Source: an uncultured Collinsella sp. | GTDB taxonomy: Bacteria > Actinomycetota > Coriobacteriia > Coriobacteriales > Coriobacteriaceae | Assembly (NCBI GenBank): GCA_900548495.1 | Contig: URKT01000083.1 | Coordinates: forward strand, 1-9,178 | Reading direction: 5' to 3' | DNA: 9,178 bases | In this document: positions 1 to 7,627 of the stretch, in pieces | Layout of the letters: every line of letters starts with the position of its first letter | Position numbering within the stretch: position 1 is the stretch's first letter | Program-made: the position numbers and the translations under genes | The notes under the pieces: generated by a model | The model's database searches: none | What the model saw: the letters and a program-made list of their open reading frames with translations, nothing else | What the model was told of the DNA's origin: nothing

Positions 1-1
1 T

Positions 2-39
2 CGCACGGAGAGCACATTAAGTGCTCTCCGGCTCGTGCG
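2..39. repeat. Short hairpin at window edge, function unknown
   Basis: Perfect 10-bp arms cggagagcac (6-15) and gtgctctccg (21-30) enclose the loop attaa. Outer arms cgcac (2-6, sharing one base with the inner arm) and gtgcg (35-39) could extend the stem around a 4-nt bulge. There is no T-run on either side, so it is not a convincing intrinsic terminator. It could be the tail of a gene beyond the left edge, a structured RNA, or a palindromic repeat. The following stretch (40-170) shows no tRNA fold or supported gene. Confidence 0.4.
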
Positions 40-170
40 GAACTCGCGATCGACCAAATACCAAAGCCCTCGGAACTAAGGATACATGGTAGAGGCGCGC
101 GTGCTGCAAAATTCATTAGCTGGTGACGCAGCGTAGGCTCATATCGAAGCATCTTCACCACCGTTTATAT

Positions 171-206
171 AAAAAAGAAGTACCGGTTGGGGCCGGTACT
201 TCTTTT
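171..206 (-). terminator. Intrinsic terminator of metK
   Basis: Perfect 14-bp arms aaaagaagtaccgg (173-186) and ccggtacttctttt (193-206) enclose the loop ttgggg. On the minus strand the stem runs into TTTTTT (complement of 171-176) and then an A/T-rich tail. It lies 37 nt past the metK stop codon, in the right direction. The plus strand has only four T after the stem, so termination of leftward transcription is the main reading. Confidence 0.85.
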
Positions 207-243
207 GGTGCATTGATATGTGGCTGTGGCTTTTCTCGTTAGC

Positions 244-1524
<1,281 letters not shown>

Positions 1525-1591
1525 GATTGTCCTTTCAAAAACGTGTCCTGGCGACCGTTACCATTCCGCCGGGCTCTCTATGTAAGGGCAC

Positions 1592-1597
1592 ATCATA
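1592..1597 (-). promoter_or_regulatory. Possible -10 box of metK
   Basis: Read on the minus strand this is TATGAT, one mismatch from TATAAT, about 70 nt upstream of the metK start codon. No good -35 hexamer is seen 16-18 nt upstream, around 1613-1620. The inferred leader of about 60 nt ends in a good ribosome binding site. The assignment is inferred from motif and position only. Confidence 0.35.
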
Positions 1598-1630
1598 GCG
1601 CGTAAATCAAACATTCACACCCTTTCCGCA

Positions 1631-1726
1631 CCTACTCATTGGGGACAGACTTAAATGATCAGCCTTACCTAAGTGCCGACAGGTTGCCCAAAGAATGGTC
1701 ATTTAAGTCTGTCCCCAATGAGTAGG
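1631..1726. repeat. Palindromic repeat between metK and gltX (REP/RAYT-like)
   Basis: Two perfectly complementary 28-bp arms lie at 1631-1658 and 1699-1726. Each reads cctactcattggggacag and then acttaaatga from the outside in. One T-G pair and two further pairs extend the stem inward to 1661/1696. The central 34 nt are only weakly structured. Seven-base flanks tccgcac (1625-1631) and gtgcgga (1739-1745) are also inverted. The core ATTGGGGACAGAC resembles termini I associate with REP-associated tyrosine transposase (Y1_Tnp) elements. That family assignment is from memory and not verified. No transposase is encoded here, so any such element would be non-autonomous. It lies between the two presumed -10 boxes, so it is probably not in either mRNA. 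Confidence 0.85.
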
Positions 1727-1761
1727 TCGGTGCCCTTTGTGCGGAGGTTGCTCTGATGCTT

Positions 1762-1767
1762 TATACT
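1762..1767 (+). promoter_or_regulatory. Probable -10 box of gltX
   Basis: TATACT is one mismatch from TATAAT and lies 40 nt upstream of the chosen gltX ATG. The expected transcript start is near 1774. The -35 is weak: TTGTGC at 1737-1742 would need a 19-nt spacer. The box lies 36 nt past the right arm of the palindrome. Confidence 0.45.
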
Positions 1768-1795
1768 GATGCAGTTAGACATCCATCCTGCAATC

Positions 1796-1802
1796 GAGGA
1801 GA
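1796..1802 (+). promoter_or_regulatory. Ribosome binding site that fixes the gltX start
   Basis: GAGGAGA, with AGGAG at 1797-1801, sits six bases before ATG at 1808. An in-frame ATG at 1769 lies only two bases after the -10 box, ahead of the expected transcript start, and has no such site. The 1808 start is therefore preferred. Confidence 0.8.
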
Positions 1803-1807
1803 TTTCC

Positions 1808-3283
1808 ATGGCATCAGACGTTCGCGTCCGCTTTGCACCCTCACCGACGGGCAAGCTGCACATCGGCGGCGCCCGCACCGCTATCTATAACTGGGCTTTC
1901 GCCCGCGCAAACGGCGGCACGTTCATCCTGCGCATCGACGACACCGATCCCACCCGCTCCACCGACGAGAACACGCAGATCATCCTGCGCGCCATGCGTT
2001 GGCTAGGCCTGGACTGGGACGAGGGTCCCGAGGTGGGCGGCGATTTTGGCCCCTACGCCCAGACCGAGCGCCTGGACCTGTACAAGCAGGCCGCCCAGAA
2101 GCTTTGGGACGAGGGCAAGGCCTATCCCTGCTTCTGCACCAAGGAGCAGCTCGACGCCGACCGCAAGGCCGCGCAGGAGCGCAAGGACCCCTTCCAGGGC
2201 TATCAGCGCCGTTGCCGCGATCTTGATCCCGAGGAGGCCCGCCGTCGCATCGAGGCCGGCGAGTCCTACGTCCTGCGTATTAAGGTGCCCGAGGACCGCG
2301 GCGACGTCGTCATCCACGACGCCGTCCACGGCGAGGTGACCTTCGACGCCAAGGAGCTCGACGACTTTGTCATCTTCCGCTCCGATGGCACGCCCACGTA
2401 TAACTTCGCGACCGTCGTCGACGACGCCATGATGAAGATCACGCATGTCATCCGCGGTGACGACCACCTGTCCAACACCCCGCGTCAGGTCATGGTCTAC
2501 GAGGCCCTCGGCGCTCCCGTGCCCACGTTCGCTCACATCTCCATGATCCTGGGCGCCGACGGCAAGAAGCTCTCCAAGCGCCACGGCGCCACCTCGGTGG
2601 AGGAGTACCGCGACGCCGGTTACCTGTCCGACGCCTTCGTCAACTACCTGGCGCTGCTCGGCTGGTCGCTCGACGGCGAGACCACGATCATCCCGCGCGA
2701 TGTCCTGGCCAACAAGTTCTCACTCGACCGCATCTCCAAGAACCCGGCGACCTTCGATCCCAAGAAGCTCGATTGGGTCAATGCCGAGTACATCAACGGC
2801 ATGTCCGATGCTCAGTTTGCCGACGAGATCATGGTCCCCGAGCTGCACGAGGCGGGTCTCATCGAGGGCAATGTCGAGTACGGCGAGGATTGGATCGACG
2901 CGCTTGCCGCCATCGTCAAGCCGCGCACCAAGATGCCGGCCGACGCCGTGACCGTCGCCGCTCCCATCTTCGCTACGGCCGAGACGCTCGAGTATGACGA
3001 GAAGTCCGTCAACAAGGGCCTGGCCAAGGAGGGCATGGGTGCCATTCTGGATGCCGCCAAGGCCGCGCTCGAGGGCGTGAACGAGTGGACGGCTGCCAAC
3101 ATCGACGCCGCGCTTGAGCCGCTGCCCGAGCAGATGGACCTTAAGAAGCGCGTGGTGTTCCAGGCCGTGCGCGTCGCCGTCTGCGGCAACATGGTGAGCC
3201 CCCCGCTGGGCGAGACCATGGCGCTCGTCGGCCGCGACGACTGCCTGGCGCGTATCGACCGCGCCCGCACGATGGCGCTGTAG
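1808..3283 (+). CDS. gltX: Glutamyl-tRNA synthetase
   Basis: This cytoplasmic class I aminoacyl-tRNA synthetase attaches glutamate to tRNA-Glu. In lineages that make Gln-tRNA by amidation it also charges tRNA-Gln; the sequence alone does not tell me which applies here. The product is 491 residues, normal for the family. The N-terminus RFAPSPTGKLHIGGARTA (residues 8-25) carries the HIGH-type motif HIGG at 18-21. The KMSKS-type loop is GKKLSKRHGA (252-261). A zinc-site-like pattern is present: C108-x-C110, then Y132-xxx-C136, as in E. coli GluRS, although I see no obvious fourth ligand right after it. The C-terminal third should be the helical anticodon-binding domain. The start at 1808 follows a strong ribosome binding site. 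Codons are mostly C- or G-ending: 5 of the first 30 end in T. It is the first gene after the divergent promoter region and ends in its own terminator. Confidence 0.97.
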   Translation: MASDVRVRFAPSPTGKLHIGGARTAIYNWAFARANGGTFILRIDDTDPTRSTDENTQIILRAMRWLGLDWDEGPEVGGDFGPYAQTERLDLYKQAAQKLWDEGKAYPCFCTKEQLDADRKAAQERKDPFQGYQRRCRDLDPEEARRRIEAGESYVLRIKVPEDRGDVVIHDAVHGEVTFDAKELDDFVIFRSDGTPTYNFATVVDDAMMKITHVIRGDDHLSNTPRQVMVYEALGAPVPTFAHISMILGADGKKLSKRHGATSVEEYRDAGYLSDAFVNYLALLGWSLDGETTIIPRDVLANKFSLDRISKNPATFDPKKLDWVNAEYINGMSDAQFADEIMVPELHEAGLIEGNVEYGEDWIDALAAIVKPRTKMPADAVTVAAPIFATAETLEYDEKSVNKGLAKEGMGAILDAAKAALEGVNEWTAANIDAALEPLPEQMDLKKRVVFQAVRVAVCGNMVSPPLGETMALVGRDDCLARIDRARTMAL

Positions 3284-3306
3284 CAGCCGCGTAAACGCAT
3301 GTATCC

Positions 3307-3338
3307 GAGCCCCGTTCACCCGAGCGGGGCTCTTGTTT
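3307..3338 (+). terminator. Intrinsic terminator of gltX
   Basis: Arms gagccccg (3307-3314) and cggggctc (3325-3332) are perfectly complementary. Three more pairs, one of them T-G, close an accc loop. The tail is ttgttt. It lies 23 nt after the gltX stop and 34 nt before the priA start. It should limit read-through from gltX into priA, yet no clear priA promoter is visible in the 34 nt that remain. Confidence 0.8.
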
Positions 3339-3355
3339 CTGAAGACGCATGGGAT

Positions 3356-3362
3356 GGGAGGT
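3356..3362 (+). promoter_or_regulatory. Ribosome binding site that fixes the priA start
   Basis: GGGAGGT lies nine bases before ATG at 3372. Upstream in-frame alternatives are TTG at 3333, which is inside the terminator tail, and ATG at 3354, which overlaps this site. Both are less likely. Confidence 0.65.
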
Positions 3363-3371
3363 ATAGGGGCC

Positions 3372-5825
3372 ATGGCCGAGCAACTGTCGCTGTTTGGTTC
3401 GCCGGAACCGGAGGAAGCTCCGAAGTCCGCGGCTCCTGCCGCCGCCCCGGCGCAGCCCGAGCCCGCACCTGAGCCCATCGTCGCCTATGCGAGCGTGGTT
3501 CTCGACATCCCGACGCGTGCGCTGTCCGAGCCGTTTGCCTATGGCATTCCTCAACCCCTTGCTAGCGAAGCGCAGATCGGATCAACGGTCCTGGTCCACT
3601 TTGGTAACCGTGCCGCCGCAGGCTATATCGTCGATATTGCGCCCGAACTGGGCGACTTACAAGGCAACATTACCCTCGACACCGCGCGCATCAAGCCCAT
3701 CGAGACCATCCTCAGCAAACCGCTCTTTGGCGCCGAGTCCGCCCGTATTGCACGCTGGATGAGCTACGAGTATGTCGCGACGCTTTCCGAGTGCCTGCGC
3801 CTGTTCTTGCCACCGGGCGGAAGCCCGCGCGTGGTCAAGGGCGACGACGGCGTGTGGACTGTCGAGCGCCCCGCCGTCAAGCCTATCCAAAATCGCTGGG
3901 TCATGCTCACACCCGAGGGTTTCGACTACACGCCGCCCAAGACCGCGGTCCGCCAGCGTCAGCTCATCGAGGCACTGCAGTGCGGACCGGTCACGACGCG
4001 CGACCTCAACCTGCTCTATAACAGCATGTCGGCGACCATCAAGGCGCTCGAAAAGCGCGGCGTCGTGGTGGTGGAGGAACGCCGTGCGTGGCGTGGCTGC
4101 AATGAACAGACCACGCTCTCCTCGGCAAGCGGTAAGGCACCAGTCGCGCTCACGAACGGCCAGCAACAGGCACTCTCGCAGATTGAGCGCGCCCGTCTGG
4201 ACGCTCATGGCGACGTGGTGCTGGTCGACGGCGTCACCGGCTCCGGCAAAACCGAGGTGTACCTCTCCGCCATCGAGCGCGTGCTGGCGGCCGGTCGTTC
4301 GGCCTGCGTGCTCGTGCCCGAGATCTCGCTGACGGCTCAGACCGTCGGCCGCTTCCGTTCGCGCTTTGGCGAGACGGTCGCCGTGTTCCATTCGCGCCTC
4401 TCGGCCGGCGAGCGCCTGGACCAGTGGGATATGGTCGCCAGCGGTGCCGCGCGCGTGGTCGTGGGCGCCCGCTCGGCGCTCTTTTGCCCGCTCAGCGACT
4501 TGGGCCTCATCATCATCGACGAGGAGCACGAGACCAGCTACAAGCAGGGCTCTAGTCCGCGCTACCATGCGCGCGAGGTGGCGGCCGAGATGGCGCGGCG
4601 CTACCGCTGCCCGCTCGTGTTGGGCTCCGCCACGCCCTCGGCCGAGGCCCTCGATCGCTGCCGCCGTGGCACGTATAACGGTGCCACCTGGACGCGCGTC
4701 GAGATGCCCGAGCGCCCGGGACACGCCGTGCTGCCCACGGTCCGCATTGCCGACCTGCGCCGCGAGTTCTCGCACGGCAGCCGCTCCATGTTCTCAAAAC
4801 CGCTGATGGAAGGCTTGGAACGCGTGGTCGAGCGCCGCGAGAAGGCAGTGCTACTACATAACCGCCGCGGCTTTGCGCCGTTCCTGATGTGCCGCGAGTG
4901 CGGCTGCGTCCCCACCTGCAACCACTGCTCCACCGCGCTTACGTATCACGAGCGTACGCACACGCTGCAGTGTCACACATGCGGTTCGTCGTGGCGCGTG
5001 CAGCCCTATCCCGCGCCCACAAGCCGTTGCCCCAAATGTGGAAGTCGCTACCTGGCAAAAATGGGTCTGGGCACGCAGCAGATCGAGGACGCACTGCACC
5101 AGATGCTTCCCGAGGACGTCGCCATTATTCGCATGGATGCCGATTCCACGCGCGGAAAGGACGCACACAAAAAGCTGCTTGAGCAGTTCGATGCCGCCGA
5201 TTGCGCGGTGCTGCTGGGCACCCAAATGATCGCAAAGGGCCTCGACTTTCCCGAGGTCACGCTCGTGGGCGTGGTCAATGCCGACTTCGCCCTCAAGCTG
5301 CCGGACTTCCGCGCAGGGGAGCGCGCCTACGATCTGCTGGAGCAAGTCGCCGGCCGTGCCGGTCGTGGTGATCGCCCCGGCGAGGTCATCATCCAGACCT
5401 ACCTGCCCGAGGACCCGGTCATTCGCGCCGTCGCTGAGCATGACCGTTCGATCTTTACCGACTACGACCTGGACCAGCGCCGCGACGCGCTGTACCCGCC
5501 GTTTATTCGCCTGGTCAACATTTTGGTGTGGTCGGCGAACCGAGACGAAGCGCAAGACTACATCGGTCGCATCGCGAAACTCCTCAAGCGACGCTGGCAT
5601 GCCGCCGCGCCCGACTTTTTACGGGCGGGGAGTGCTGTGCCGCAGGTGCTGGGCCCGGCTTCGTGTGTAATCGAGAGAGCCAAGGACCGTTACCGCTTCC
5701 ATCTGCTTGTGAAGTCGCCTGTGGGGTACCATGTCTCTGATGATATCGACGCCTGCCTCAAAGAGGTGGGTTCTGTGCGCGGCGTGAGCGTGAGCGTTGA
5801 CGTCGACGCCTATGATTTGATGTAA
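3372..5825 (+). CDS. priA: Primosomal protein N' (replication-restart 3'-5' DNA helicase PriA)
   Basis: PriA binds stalled or repaired forks and reloads the replicative helicase. The predicted product is 817 residues. Order of parts: an N-terminal tail with QLSLF at residues 4-8; a Pro/Ala/Glu-rich linker to about residue 35; the fork-binding domain, beginning at YASVVLDIPTRALSEPFAYG; and a winged-helix-like region. The superfamily 2 helicase core follows, with Walker A GVTGSGKT (287-294), DEEH (383-386), GSATPSAEAL, GTQMIAKGLDFPEV and QVAGRAGRGDRPG (from about 658). Zinc cysteine pairs interrupt the core: C507/C510, C516/C519, C534/C537 and C553/C556. The first six follow the spacing I recall for E. 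coli PriA, and the last pair is displaced by about six residues. C512 is an extra cysteine. The tail and linker are absent from E. coli PriA. The gene is followed 18 nt later by def, probably in the same mRNA. All helicase motifs look intact. Confidence 0.96.
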   Translation: MAEQLSLFGSPEPEEAPKSAAPAAAPAQPEPAPEPIVAYASVVLDIPTRALSEPFAYGIPQPLASEAQIGSTVLVHFGNRAAAGYIVDIAPELGDLQGNITLDTARIKPIETILSKPLFGAESARIARWMSYEYVATLSECLRLFLPPGGSPRVVKGDDGVWTVERPAVKPIQNRWVMLTPEGFDYTPPKTAVRQRQLIEALQCGPVTTRDLNLLYNSMSATIKALEKRGVVVVEERRAWRGCNEQTTLSSASGKAPVALTNGQQQALSQIERARLDAHGDVVLVDGVTGSGKTEVYLSAIERVLAAGRSACVLVPEISLTAQTVGRFRSRFGETVAVFHSRLSAGERLDQWDMVASGAARVVVGARSALFCPLSDLGLIIIDEEHETSYKQGSSPRYHAREVAAEMARRYRCPLVLGSATPSAEALDRCRRGTYNGATWTRVEMPERPGHAVLPTVRIADLRREFSHGSRSMFSKPLMEGLERVVERREKAVLLHNRRGFAPFLMCRECGCVPTCNHCSTALTYHERTHTLQCHTCGSSWRVQPYPAPTSRCPKCGSRYLAKMGLGTQQIEDALHQMLPEDVAIIRMDADSTRGKDAHKKLLEQFDAADCAVLLGTQMIAKGLDFPEVTLVGVVNADFALKLPDFRAGERAYDLLEQVAGRAGRGDRPGEVIIQTYLPEDPVIRAVAEHDRSIFTDYDLDQRRDALYPPFIRLVNILVWSANRDEAQDYIGRIAKLLKRRWHAAAPDFLRAGSAVPQVLGPASCVIERAKDRYRFHLLVKSPVGYHVSDDIDACLKEVGSVRGVSVSVDVDAYDLM

Positions 5826-5831
5826 CAACCC

Positions 5832-5837
5832 GAAAGG
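5832..5837 (+). promoter_or_regulatory. Ribosome binding site that fixes the def start
   Basis: GAAAGG lies six bases before ATG at 5844 and resembles the GAAAGGA site of metK. The in-frame ATG at 5838 immediately follows this site with no spacer and is less likely to be used. Confidence 0.7.
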
Positions 5838-5843
5838 ATGGCC

Positions 5844-6380
5844 ATGGAAGCCAACGGAATCGTACTGTCGCCCGACCCTCGTCTGCGCCAGGAGTGCGCC
5901 GTCATCGAGGAGATCACCCCGGCAATCGAAGCGCTTGCCGAGAAGATGAAGAAGATGATGTTCGAGAACGGCGGCTGCGGCCTGGCTGCTCCGCAGATCG
6001 GCGAGCTCATTCAGCTCGTCACTATCGACTGCGACTACAGCGACAAGAACGACTACGACCCGTACGTGCTCATCAACCCTGTCATTGTTGAGCAGAGCGA
6101 CCATCTGGTGCCCTTTAGCGAGGGCTGCCTTTCCATTCCTGGCATTAGCTGCGAGATCGAGCGTCCCGACCATGTCGTCGTAGAGGCATATGACCTGGAC
6201 GCCAACCTGATTCGCTACGAGGCCACGGGCGATCTGCTCTGCGTGTGCCTACAGCACGAGATCGATCACCTGCACGGTAACACCATGTTCGAGCGACTGA
6301 AGCCCATGCAGAGGATCAAGGCAGTCAAGGAGTACCAGGACGCCCTGGCCCGTGGCGCTCGACCGGGCGAGACGGAGTAG
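5844..6380 (+). CDS. def: Peptide deformylase
   Basis: This metalloenzyme removes the N-formyl group from nascent proteins at the ribosome, undoing the modification made by Fmt, which is encoded downstream. The 178-residue product has all three family motifs. Motif 1 is GCGLAAPQIG (44-53). Motif 2 is EGCLSIP, with metal ligand C95. Motif 3 is QHEIDHLHG, with metal ligands H138 and H142 and catalytic E139. Length is typical. The gene starts 18 nt after priA, suggesting co-transcription. It has C/G-ending codon use like priA and gltX: 2 of the first 30 codons end in T. In many bacteria fmt follows directly. Here a hairpin and a terminator come first. Confidence 0.97.
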   Translation: MEANGIVLSPDPRLRQECAVIEEITPAIEALAEKMKKMMFENGGCGLAAPQIGELIQLVTIDCDYSDKNDYDPYVLINPVIVEQSDHLVPFSEGCLSIPGISCEIERPDHVVVEAYDLDANLIRYEATGDLLCVCLQHEIDHLHGNTMFERLKPMQRIKAVKEYQDALARGARPGETE

Positions 6381-6389
6381 GTTTGTCCG

Positions 6390-6486
6390 TCCCCGGGGCG
6401 CCCGCCTATATCATCCCGTGCTCAAACATTCTCGCTTTGCTGCGAAACTGCGCGCGGGACGATATGTGGGCGCTCAGCACCGGGGA
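6390..6486. repeat. Imperfect palindrome downstream of def
   Basis: Outer arms tccccgg (6390-6396) and ccgggga (6480-6486) are perfect. Inside them, gcgccc (6398-6403) pairs with gggcgc (6468-6473). The stem then continues to 6421/6452 with one 2-nt bulge (6406-6407), one mismatch (6413/6460) and a few G-T pairs. The loop of about 30 nt is AT-richer. No T-run follows, so it is not a terminator. The left edge gtttgtccgtcccc is reminiscent of the reverse complement of the GGGGACAGAC core in the metK-gltX palindrome. A decayed relative is possible but unproven. Confidence 0.6.
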
Positions 6487-6561
6487 ATGCGTTGTTCTGG
6501 CTCGATTCGCCCGGGTGCCGTTGGGCCAGGGAGGGGCGTCTTCGCTGATAATTGCTTTGCT

Positions 6562-6599
6562 GAAAGAGCTGCTTTTATTGCGGCTCTTTCTTTGGTTTT
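6562..6599 (+). terminator. Intrinsic terminator after def
   Basis: Arms gaaagagctgc (6562-6572) and gcggctctttc (6580-6590) form 11 pairs with one T-G around the loop ttttatt. The tail is tttggtttt. It lies 181 nt past the def stop and 107 nt before fmt. It should end the priA-def transcript. The reverse direction lacks a T-run. Confidence 0.8.
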
Positions 6600-6706
6600 G
6601 GGTATATTTGTTCTTGTTGAATTGTTATTGCGGATGAGCTGGGTACTTGGCTTTCCGCTGTTATTTGTAGCCGTCTCGGCTCATTATTGAGAGGAGACTA
6701 ACTTTT

Positions 6707-7627
6707 ATGCGTATTGTGTTTATGGGTACGCCCGATTTTGCTGTGCCTTCGCTGACTTCGCTTGTTGAGGCTGGTAACGAGATTTCGCTTGTTATTTCTC
6801 GTCCTGATGCTGTTCGTGGGCGTGGTAAGAAGCTGGAGCCGTCTCCTGTTAAGGCTAAGGCGCTTGGGCTGGGATTGCCGGTCGTTGAGGCCAATCGTAT
6901 GACGCCTGAGGTTGTTGAGGCGCTTCAAGCTGCCCAGGCTGACATTTTCTGTGTGGCTGCTTATGCTTGCATTTTGCCCGATGAGGTGCTGCATATGGCG
7001 CCGCTCGGTATTGTGAATGTTCATGCGTCCTTGCTGCCTCGTTGGCGTGGGGCTGCTCCTATTCAGCGTGCCATTCTTGCTGGTGATGAGGTTGCTGGCG
7101 TTTCCATTATGCGTATTGGGCATGGCGTGGATACTGGTGCTTATTGTGCTCAGGCTTCCACGTCGGTTGCCGGTAAGCATGCCGAGGCACTGACTATGGA
7201 GCTTGGCGAGCTGGGCGGTAAACTGCTTGCCGATACGCTTCCTTCTCTTGCCGATGGCACCGCCGTGTGGACTGATCAGGATGAGTCGCTTGTGACCCAT
7301 GCAGCCAAGATTTCCAAGCTGGAGATGCGTCTGGATCCGCAGATGGCGGCGCTCGATTGCGTGCGTCATGTGCTCGCTTCGTCCGATACCGCACCCGCCC
7401 GTTGCGTGATTGCCGGCAAGTCGGTTCGCGTGCTCGATGCTGCGCCGGCTGATGTGTCGCTTGGCGAGGGCCAGGTTCTCGTTAAGGCCAAGTGTGTTTA
7501 CCTGGGTCTTTCCGATGGCTCGGTTGAGTTGCTCGAGGTCAAGCCTGATGGCAAGCGTGCTATGGCCGCTTCTGCTTGGGCTGCTGGTCTGCAGGGCGTC
7601 GATCTTTCGTGGGGTGTTTTGTCGTGA
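6707..7627 (+). CDS. fmt: Methionyl-tRNA formyltransferase
   Basis: Fmt transfers a formyl group from 10-formyl-tetrahydrofolate to Met-tRNA-fMet for translation initiation. The 306-residue product is of normal length. The N-terminus MRIVFMGTPDFAVPSL starts the formyltransferase fold. GRGKKLEPSPVK is the family's tRNA-contacting loop. NVHASLLPRWRGAAPIQ contains N104 and H106, and GVDTG contains D142; these are the catalytic triad equivalents (N106, H108 and D144 in E. coli). The C-terminal OB-like domain runs from about residue 205. AGGAG (6692-6696) lies ten bases before ATG. The TGA stop overlaps the GTG start of rsmB, indicating translational coupling. Codon use is unlike the genes to its left: 17 of the first 30 codons end in T. 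Confidence 0.97.
   Translation: MRIVFMGTPDFAVPSLTSLVEAGNEISLVISRPDAVRGRGKKLEPSPVKAKALGLGLPVVEANRMTPEVVEALQAAQADIFCVAAYACILPDEVLHMAPLGIVNVHASLLPRWRGAAPIQRAILAGDEVAGVSIMRIGHGVDTGAYCAQASTSVAGKHAEALTMELGELGGKLLADTLPSLADGTAVWTDQDESLVTHAAKISKLEMRLDPQMAALDCVRHVLASSDTAPARCVIAGKSVRVLDAAPADVSLGEGQVLVKAKCVYLGLSDGSVELLEVKPDGKRAMAASAWAAGLQGVDLSWGVLS

Larger units (their letters stand above)
6381..6706. other. 326-nt non-coding gap between def and fmt
   Basis: The gap contains an imperfect hairpin (6390-6486), a GC-rich stretch to about 6540, an intrinsic terminator (6562-6599) and a T-rich leader. The fmt ribosome binding site AGGAG (6692-6696) lies ten bases before ATG. Two hydrophobic open frames cross this region, but they run through the terminator and lack start signals, so I do not call them genes. 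A promoter for fmt is expected between 6600 and 6690, but I could not identify convincing -35/-10 boxes. Confidence 0.7.

Noticed and set aside
1..126. Open frames touching the left edge (plus frame 1 to a stop at 124-126; a minus frame starting near 115)
   Set aside because: Each is only about 40 codons, without recognisable sequence or a ribosome binding site, and each runs through the 2-39 hairpin. This is expected by chance.
78..170. tRNA-like string (tggtagaggcgc) and a tmRNA-like caccacc end
   Set aside because: No acceptor stem, anticodon arm or T-arm pairs can be assembled on either strand.
1525..1597. SAM riboswitch in the metK leader
   Set aside because: The presumed leader is only about 60 nt, with one weak 4-bp GC hairpin. 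I cannot recognise any SAM riboswitch class in it.
1769..1807. N-terminally extended gltX start at 1769
   Set aside because: The ATG lies two bases after the -10 box, ahead of the expected transcript start, and lacks a ribosome binding site. The added 13 residues precede the conserved N-terminus.
3333..3371. Extended priA start at TTG 3333
   Set aside because: The TTG is part of the gltX terminator tail, and a good ribosome binding site points to ATG 3372.
3657..4775. Long open frame on the minus strand opposite priA (372 codons)
   Set aside because: It is an antisense shadow of the helicase core, with no domain signature.
6352..6690. Possible small membrane protein in the def-fmt gap, with a hydrophobic C-terminal half
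   Set aside because: The frame begins inside def, runs through a palindrome and an intrinsic terminator, and owes its hydrophobicity to T-rich DNA. The alternative frame at 6383-6637 has the same problems.
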